Shown one piece after another: positions 56,250-64,000 of a stretch of 64,000 nucleotides of DNA (position 1 is its first letter; every line of letters starts with the position of its first letter). The notes below the pieces were generated by a model. That model saw only the letters and a program-made list of their open reading frames with translations. It did no database searches and had not been told where the DNA came from. The stretch is from Gracilaria gracilis (taxonomy: Eukaryota; Rhodophyta; Florideophyceae; Gracilariales; Gracilariaceae): positions 310,001-374,000 of the forward strand of contig JARGSG010000052.1 in assembly GCA_030374805.1 (NCBI GenBank), read 5' to 3'. The translations under genes and the position numbers were made by a program.

Positions 56250-59200
56250 GTGGGAGTCTCCTCTCCTGGAGAGGCGCCCTCAGAATTGAGGCTGAAGGCG
56301 CCCGAGGCTTTTCTGCCTCGCTTTCAGGTCCGAATCCTCTCGAGGAAACAGGCCGTTGAAGACGTGAACTCAGAGCACCTTGGTGTTCTCCGACGATCGT
56401 GGATACGGGTAAGAAATAACCGGTTCCCGGATAGAGCTATGGTGATGGCCAATCGCAATTACAAGGTCCATGCTGACCTTGGCCTTCCACCCCAATTTAT
56501 GGTGCGTTACCTCACTGTCTTAGACACAGGCGCAGGTCCGAACTTCATCGTTCAGACAGCTTTGTGGTCCCATATTCGCCTTGGCGACATTCCTGCCGTC
56601 GCTGACGCGAATAACCAACCGTTGTCAACGGTTGGGTGCATCGAGTTGGTAGTGCGCTTAGGTTCATGCGTGGTGAAGCTCGACTTTGTTCTTTGTCGGT
56701 CCCCTGCCGCCCCAGTCATTTTGGGTTGTGACTTCTGCGCCCGCTTCATCGATGCCATTGGGCCCCGCCAGAGGCGTGTTGAGATGGAAGATGGTTCGTC
56801 CGTGCCAATTGTTCCTCGCCCTTTGAGGCATGCCTCCAAGAAGCATGTACGTCTACCTGCGGCGCAGGAAGCACCACCGAATTCTCGAGAATCTACGAAG
56901 CTTCGTGTAGCCTCCGCGACACGCGTGCCTCCAGAGTCTCAAGTCTGGGTACAGGTGAATTCCCGTCAACACAGCTTACGAATCGTCCAGCCCTTACCGT
57001 CGTTGTATGACGAGTACACCCTCGCCATTGCTAATGGATTCGTCCAAGTGGAACCGGATAATCCGTTTTACGTGTGGATAGCCAATCTTGGCAACACCAC
57101 CCAGTATCTGGTGAAGAACCAAGTGATTGGCTCGGTTATGCCGCATCCAACTGCGTTGGTACCTACAAAGATGACTGCTGTCAATGTGCAGGGAATTGTT
57201 CACTCTAAGGAGACGGAGGAGTCTGTATCTCATTCGCCTCCGACGCCGGGTCCTTCGGGTCAATCACCTGCTAGGACAGAGAAGACACGCGTTCCGACGA
57301 GCTACGACCAATTGGAACCAGTAAAGGAATCGGAAGAACTCGACTTCGGACATGTTCTGGAGACAAACCGCGAAAGACTGCGTGATATGCTTCGTGAATT
57401 CACCATAATGTGGGATGGTTCTCTCGGAGAGGTAAATTCCACGGAACATCGGATTGATCTCCTTCCACACTCTCGGCTGGTAGCCCAACATCCGTACAGG
57501 GCAGGGCCGAAAGCCAGAGAAGAAGAGCAATTTCAGGTAGACAAGATGCTCCGTGCAGGATTGATGGAACCGGAACATTTGCCGTGGGCATCACCAGTGG
57601 TACTGGCTCTGAAACCGGATGGTTCCTGGCGCTTTTTCATCGACTATCATCGTCTGAACGCGGTTACCGTCAAGGACGTGTACCTTATTCCACGTATGGA
57701 TGAATACATCGATTCTCTCGGAAATGCTACCGTATTCACGGCATTGGAGGCTAATTGGGGATACTGGCAGGTGCCAGTGAGGAAACAGGATCAGGACAAG
57801 ACAGCGTTTGTCTGCCATTCTGGCCTCTACCGTTTTAAACTGATGCCCTTTGGTTTAACCAATGCCCCCGCTACTTTTCAGCGTGCTATTGATATCCTAC
57901 TGGCCCGCTTCAAGTGGCGTACTTGTCTCGTCTACCTTGACGACGTCATCGTATTCTCAGATAATCTGGATGACCACCTCACATATGTGAGAGATATAAT
58001 GGCCACGTTACGGGATGCCGGAGTGACACTCAAGCTGAGGAAATGTGAATTCTTCACGGGTACTGTCAAGTATCTGGGTCACATCACCCAACCTGGACGT
58101 GTCATGATCGAGGACGCTCGTGTGAAGTCGCTGAAACAGGCCACGGAACCGACTACCCAGACCGAACTAAGGTCCTTTGTAGGATTGTCCAACGTCTATA
58201 GACGGTTTATTTTCAACTATGCGGACATCGCGGCACCTTTCAACGCGTTTTCGCGGAAGGGCCAACCGCCTAAGCTGGATCCTTTCACGTCTACTCAGAC
58301 GGAAGCCTTTAACTCTCCCAAAGAGGCTGTTCCCGGCACCAGTGTTGTTACTACCGAAACCGGGACTTTCATATACCGTGGACACGGATTCTAGTGACTA
58401 CCAGGTAGGCTGGGCCTTGTTTCAAACCACCCAGAGGGGGAACGCAAACTAATTGGATACTGGTCCCGTTCGTTGAACGTGCATGAGAAGAATTACTCCC
58501 TCTCGGAGAAAAAATGTCTGTCCGTAGTATGGGCATTATGCACACTACGCCCCTACCTTATGGGTGCCCATTTCACCGTTTACACGGATCACTCATCATT
58601 AGTCATCCCCTACTCTCCATATCGGAGCCTTCTGGCCGCTTAATGCGTTGGAGACTGCGTCTTGCAGAGTTCGACTTTGACGTCGCCTACAAGAAGGGCG
58701 CGAACAATACACAATCCGCATATAAGCGTGATGTCGATGAGCGAGCCCCTCGAAGACCGCCCGCCCTTAAGGAAGGGGATTATGTATTCATCCGTAAGGA
58801 GTATTGGAACCCAGCCAAGGAGAACCCAGCCAAGGAGAACCCAGCCAAGGAGAAACTCCATAAGCTCTCACCCGTCGCAGACGGTCCCTTCAAGGCAATT
58901 GCTGTGGAGCTCGACACTGTCGTAGTTGAGATGGGTCAGCAACACGAGCGCACCTCCCGCAATCGCGTGGTTTTTGCACCCCCGCCTGCGGGAAATGACC
59001 CATCAAACGGACATTTCGCCGCAAAAGCGGAAACGAACACTACGGACAGACCGGACCCACCCCCAATAGACCGCGCTAGGGAGTTGCCACACCCTACTAG
59101 GGGAATCTCTGATTTTCCGATGTTATTAGACTGTAGTGGCCCTGGTACTTCGCTGTTTCAAGCCCTGCCGCCTGGCATAATTATTCGCCGCCTTGGCGCA

Positions 59201-60330
59201 CCGACACACACTCCCCATTTCGCCCCATCTAGGGAGGGGGAGGGACTCGTCAATTTCGCGTCTTTGCGTGATGAATCTCGTGATACACGGAAAGCTGAAG
59301 CTACGCTGAAGCGATCACAGCCCTCTCGGGAGCCCGGCGTCTCGTCAAAGTCGTCTCCTGTCAACGCAGAAGCGGAATCGTCACTAGACATAACCGCTGC
59401 ACGGGACAGTACCGAGAAGACTCAGTCGTTACCGGCGAAGTCGTTACCCACGCCGCAAAGCGCGCCTGGATGGACTACGCCACGCATCGAGGTGGAAAAC
59501 TGGCCTGAGGCGCCGTTGAGCTCGCACTGCCAAGACGGAGAACCATCGCTGGAATCTAAGTCGCCCAGCACGCCCAAGGCGGAGTACACCGTGAACACGT
59601 CGCGAAATGCCCAGCAGGGAAGTGCCAACCGTAGCATACGGACTACACTTGTAAGGGAGAGCAGCTCAGCGAGCGATTCACGTCGACAAACCGAGCTGAC
59701 ACCTCCCGTGCACACGGACGCGGAACATGCCACGGCGAAGACCAATGACGGCCACCCGTTGACAACGTCACGTGACACGACGGCGAGGCCGGTTCAATCA
59801 GGGTTAGCATCGACGCAAGCGCCTTCGACGACACACCCAACTACGTCGGAACGGGTGTTACCAGGCAAACTTTGGGTACGCTTACCCGGGACCCCGGCTG
59901 GAAAAGGAACTCTACAGACCCAAGGCAACGGGAACACCGACACCGCGAGAAGCGTGACAATTGACCCAATATGGAGCCACACCGCGAAGGCACCGGGCCA
60001 CCAACTTTGTTGGACAACAGTCGGTCTAACCGGAGTATCGGCGCACTGCCACACACGGCACCGCAGTCGGAAAGCTCTGCGAAGAAGGATGTCGTAATCA
60101 CATGGCAAGTCCGGGAAGTCTTCCGACAGGAGTTCGTAGTCGACCACATAGTGGAACACTCATACCACCCGTTGGGGTACATAAAGTATCTCATACGCTG
60201 GTACGGCTATGGGCCCGAGGCTGACTCGGATGAGCCTGTCGAGCGCCTCCCACGATCGAAAGTGGTGCAGTACCATCGACGTACTCTCACGGGTCTCCTG
60301 GCGACAATTGTCAATGCCCAAGTGGGATAA
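56250..60330 (+). pseudogene. pol region of the chromovirus (fossil)
   Basis: The protease active-site word LDTGAGPNFI lies near 56518. Reverse transcriptase motifs include WRFFIDYHRLN, MPFGLTNAPATFQ and the catalytic CLVYLDDVIVFS (57900-57960). RNase H-type words follow (VDTDSSDYQ; then MRWRLRLAEFDFDV near 58640), then the integrase C-terminal segment LSPVADGPFKAIAVEL near 58865, a long Ser/Thr/Pro-rich linker, and a chromodomain (FVVDHIVEHSYHP...YLIRWYGYG) near 60130-60280. The chromodomain places it in the chromoviruses, whose integration is usually steered to marked chromatin. A small in-frame repeat (NPAKE three times) lies near 58815. Broken in several places. Confidence 0.85.
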
Positions 60331-60502
60331 GACACCCGAAGGGGAAGAAAGTAGCTCACCTGGAAGGAATTTCAAGAGCGGAAGAAGACGAAAAAGGCAC
60401 TTGAACATTGAAAACATACGTCATAGACGGAAGTAGGTTTAATAGCCATCAAGGCTACATCCTACGACAACACCGCATAGCAGGAATCAGGTGGAAAATG
60501 GA

Positions 60503-62110
60503 CTAAGCCCCCGACCCTTGGTTGGAAGGGCCCAGAGCACCGTCGCCCCCACTCCCATTGCTGGTATTGGATTCGCCAGTAAGGCTTGCAGCCAACGCGT
60601 TTCGCATTGAGGTGACGTGCCCGCTCGCAAAATTTGCGGGAAGCCCAACTCCTTGGAGGAACTGAGCGACCACAGCCGCATCACCCGTCCCACTTCCCGA
60701 AGGCAGGACGGCGGGCACCTCGATCACGTCGGGTTCGTCTGGAAGAGAAGCCACCACGGCGTCTATCGATGAATGGTCGGGCCCGGGTGGATTCACCGGC
60801 TCCGCCGCCGTCGTTGCCAGCGCCGCCGTGTCGTGGGAGGTCGGTCCAGCCGCATCAGTGGGAGGACCCACTTCGATTATGTCGTCATCATACCCCGTCT
60901 TGGGTTCGTCGTCGATCATTTGGTCGTCGTCACCGCCATAGGCGTAGTACAACTCGTTAGCGTCAACGAAGCGAATGGGATACCTGTAAGGGATGTACCT
61001 GTGAGCCATCCGGAGAGCTGCCGCCTTAGCTGCGGTGATCTCTTGCACCTCCCTGGAGTTGAAAAAGATGAAATCTCCCGCCAATGGTGTGCGTCGTTTT
61101 GGAGACCGGTCAAAGCCACCGTCCTCGTTGCCGCAGCCGCTTTGAGTGAAGGGCACACTGGCCTAATCAACTCGGTCGACTACGTCGAGGAGCCCACGAA
61201 CTTCTTCGGCACTGTTCTCACCTCCAAGAGGGACCCGCAACGAGAGGTCTCGTACGCACGCACGAAGGCGAGGCGGAATATACCACAGTCGATACTGGTC
61301 ATATACTTCCCATAAGAGATAAGCCGCGGTGCGGATTGCCCACTCGGTGAGCACAACGGACCACATCCCGGAATACGGATCCTCGATGAGGCATGAGCCC
61401 AGATAGGAGATGACTGGGGGCAAATCGACGTAGCACCCGCGGCACACCTCCACCGTGGACTACCATGTGGGAATGGGAACATAACGGCCCAGCCGGTGAT
61501 TACGCCGGATTCGATTGATCTCCGTGTTCTGATACGGGACAAGGAACCCGAATCGGGAACGCGCACGACGCTCATCGCGGATAAAGTTCTGTAACCACCG
61601 CGAACGGAACTCCCGGCGAATATACCTGAACTCCCCACGGAAAATTGGATAAATCCAACACACCGCCTCCTGGCGTACGATGGGACGTCCTCTCCAGGAG
61701 TAAGTCTCAATCACCGCCAAGCGGGCACAGTACGAGATCTCGCCTTGTGTACGGTACAACCGGAGGTCGAAGCTGATCGAATCAGGAATTGGGAACTCAA
61801 ATTTTACCCGGCTCTGCCGTGCATACCCCAAGCGAACCAACGCCGCCTGAGCGGAAGCCAGCGATTTGCCGGAACGCTGCAGAACTGCGTGAAGAGGGAC
61901 GGCCACCCGTCGACGCCAGTCCCATGAAGTGGTGACTATCGCCGGAATATCTCCGGGAAGGCGATCGGTACTGTCAGCGTAAGACGCGATAAGCTCCTCG
62001 TTGAAGACGGCTGTAGGATGAAACCACGGAGTAGTCCGGAAGAGATGCGAGTGAACGCGAGGGTTCTGCCCGACTATCTCGTCGTATGACGGCCATGGCA
62101 CCTCGTGCAT
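60503..62110 (-). pseudogene. Antisense coding region between pol and the 3' terminal repeat
   Basis: On the minus strand, opposite to gag-pol, a coding-like region of about 535 codons fills the space before the 3' terminal repeat, interrupted about twice. Its upstream part (61460-62110) is rich in Arg and aromatic residues (FRYIRREFRSRWLQNF), and the downstream part (60503-61156) is acidic and Ala/Pro-rich. No family is recognised. Antisense extra genes in this position are known in some plant Ty3/Gypsy elements (for example Grande, RIRE2), so it is treated as part of the same fossil element. Confidence 0.5.
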
Positions 62111-62485
62111 GATATGACCGTGAGGCTGCTGCCCCGCAGGGAGAATGTGCCCGCCACTGGCGTTGTTGCCCTAGTACGCCCTAGAAGCATTACCGCTTTG
62201 CGGAAGAGGCAGGGAACGAGATCCGGAGAAGTATCCCGGGTTTGGCGGTTGACCGCTGATCGTGCGAGGCACTCGAAGGACAACAGGAAGGTTGGTAAGA
62301 TGACCGCGAAAGCGAGAAGCAGACTGTTGGGAACAGGAATGGTCGTCACTGGAGCGAGGGTCGCACTGTCGAGTGGTAGTGACTTGGTCTTTGCGAGGCG
62401 AGGGGGAATCCGAAGACTTCGGGGATGCGCTTTTTATGCCCATCTTTGGGAGTTCGATCCGCCATCGCGGTGGCGCGGCTCACTC

Positions 62486-62499
62486 CTAAGGAGGGGGAT
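62486..62499 (+). other. Candidate polypurine tract
   Basis: aaggaggggga lies about 45 bases before the repeated terminal sequence starting at 62543, the usual place for the plus-strand primer of a retroelement. The distance means the true terminal repeat may begin somewhat before 62543, in a part that differs from the left copy. Confidence 0.5.
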
Positions 62500-62542
62500 A
62501 TGAAGGAAAACACTCCTTGGAGGCGATTTGAGGTACTTGATT

Positions 62543-64000
62543 CCGCATCATGCGTTAGTAGATATATATATGAGCTACACCGCCATTAGCGTGGCGCCTC
62601 GCTGAAGTAATTTCCACAGATGTACACGTGGATTGCACGCCTCGAAGCGCCGCTGAGTGGGTGTGACTATCACACGTGTAGCACGGATATGCCGGAGGCA
62701 ATGCATCCAGCATTTCTGTATTTACTTAGATATTTTATAGATTATTTAGCCCGGCGCACCCACTGTCAGTGGTGCGCCGAGCTTAGTACTTAGAGGGTTG
62801 ATCCCTGCTCCCCTAAGTAAATTGCCCCTTGCCAAGCAAGGGCTTCTGGCTCTAACTATCACGCCTTCGCGGACTGTTCACCTCCAAGTGGAGTGACGAC
62901 CGTGTTGATCACGTATAGTTACCCACCCTTATGGCGCTCAGATTATAACCACTATTTGCGTGTCTCGTTCCAATCTATTGTCGTATACTCGCCCCTGTAT
63001 TGGGTTGTTCTACTTTCTCTCCCTTTTCCCCACTCTGGTGGTTCTATTTCTCCCCTTTCTTGGGTTTACCTTTTTGCCCTGTTCTCAGTGGCCCGTTTCC
63101 GACACCTTGTCGTTGCCGTGCTACTCTCTTTCGAGGACTCATTTCATGACCGTGTGAACATGTGGATTTCCACCGACTGCTACCTATTCTCAACGCTCCG
63201 ACGCTGTTCGTGACGGTTTTGACCTCGGATTTTACACCCGGCTTAGCTGTGTCATTCCCGGAGTGCTCCGTTCGCTGTGCTACCATATCGAGGGGAAAAT
63301 TCCGAACGTCTTCGTGAGCTTGCGCTTTTCCCGCCAGAGGCGTTGCTCCACAAGTGGTCTCCCGACTTAAAATCGAATTGGTTTAGTCGGAAGATTCACT
63401 CGTGAATTCACTCGTATCGAGGTTATTCCTTTTTTCGCTGTCTTCATTTGGAAGTCTACTGGAAGTTCCGGCTCATTGGCCGTTGATTGATCTCGTTGTA
63501 TGGTTGTTTTGGTCATGAAGTTGTCAGATCGTCCAAAGACACGGAGTCAGACTGGGAGAACGGATCCGCCACTGCCGTCGCGGATCCCCACCCATTCACG
63601 GTCTCGTACCGAAGGGATGCTGGCTACTAAAGCTGTGTCTGCGACCACCCGACTTCCACCCACGTCGTTTATTAACCCTCATCGAGGTGATGGACCGGCT
63701 CCTGCCGTTGCAGGTCCCACTCTTCCTACTGGTGGAACGGTCCCTACAAGCCCTGCCAGACAAGAGCCATCTTCGAGGAGGTATACTAACGATGTTCCCA
63801 ATTTAACTGTGGAAGAGCAGCTCCGTTCTCTGCTTCCTAAAACACGCTACCCTTGCTAAGGAGTTGTCGCTACTTGGAAAGAAGGTGGATGACACTGCTT
63901 TGCAGGACTTTTCTGAGGATGTCCCCGTATTGCGAGGTGATTTCAACTCCCTCTTGGAAGCTTTTGGAGGACCCACTAATTTCGCGAAGGACGTGGCTGA
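62543..64000 (+). mobile_element. Start of a second chromovirus copy in tandem (fossil)
   Basis: Matches 53154-54607 almost base for base, including the terminal repeat, leader and the start of gag (63500-63859), and runs off the window. Because gag follows the terminal repeat directly here, two element units share one terminal repeat, a head-to-tail arrangement that unequal recombination between terminal repeats can create. Confidence 0.85.

Larger units (their letters stand above)
53154..62542 (+). mobile_element. Ty3/Gypsy chromovirus, broken copy (fossil)
   Basis: The sequence from 53154 onward recurs from 62543 onward with only a handful of differences in about 1.46 kb, so one repeat unit is about 9.39 kb. 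Parts in order: long terminal repeat and leader (from 53154), gag with a CCHC knuckle, protease, reverse transcriptase, RNase H, an integrase C-terminal (GPF-type) segment, a chromodomain, an antisense coding region, a purine tract, and the next terminal repeat. I did not recognise an integrase core. It is broken, in roughly ten places. The near identity of the two repeat copies says it is young. The inner edge of the terminal repeat could not be fixed. Confidence 0.88.

Noticed and set aside
60634-61315. Plus-strand frames of 108 and 180 codons
   Set aside because: Mirror frames of the antisense coding region, Arg-rich and without motifs.

Overview
This is a nuclear eukaryotic window. It has no operons or Shine-Dalgarno-led genes, it carries short GT-AG introns, and it holds eukaryotic transposon families (pogo, CACTA/tnp2, DUF7869-type, a tyrosine-recombinase element and a chromodomain Ty3/Gypsy retroelement). 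Most recognisable genes have few or no introns, and the sequence is crowded with elements and dead genes. A multicellular red alga (Chondrus-like) would fit, but that is an inference from style only. No rRNA, tRNA or CRISPR array was seen.

Layout. (1) 1-25 kb is a gene graveyard: a threonine-rich fragment (also present at 25.0 kb), a CACTA tnp2 remnant (1.6-3.8 kb), a decayed DUF7869 gene (9.6-11.6 kb, minus), an FGGY sugar-kinase pseudogene (13.0-16.5 kb) split by an almost whole pogo transposon with perfect 25-bp inverted repeats and a TA duplication (14302-16352), a ubiquitin-like/membrane pseudogene (17.0-17.5 kb), a membrane-protein gene with one stop (21.2-22.2 kb, minus), an acyl-CoA synthetase remnant (23.2-24.1 kb, minus) and a leucine-rich-repeat remnant (24.2-24.9 kb). 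(2) 25.6-35.9 kb is AT-rich and nearly empty, apart from one intact GT11 (alpha-1,2-fucosyltransferase-like) gene at 27905-28840 and a scatter of an ATGGCGTACAA motif at 30.7-32.1 kb. (3) 36-52 kb looks like one large mobile element or element cluster. It has a tyrosine recombinase with a leading charged ORF (plus strand, 40.0-42.9 kb), a spliced 956-residue protein joining a ParB-like domain to a Ulp1-type protease (minus strand, 45.8-48.8 kb), an intact 545-residue orphan (50.1-51.8 kb), and at least nine copies of a 25-bp palindrome, all outside the main genes. (4) 52.3-53.1 kb is a repeat-rich junction with an 80-bp perfect palindrome. (5) 53.15-64.0 kb holds a broken Ty3/Gypsy chromovirus, followed directly by the start of a second near-identical copy.

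The most interesting candidate is region 3. A ParB-like/Ulp1 fusion, a tyrosine recombinase and clustered parS-like palindromes in one segment suggest a transposon that may partition, position or regulate itself through a ParB-parS-like interaction. The genes and palindromes are visible in the sequence; their functional link is inference.
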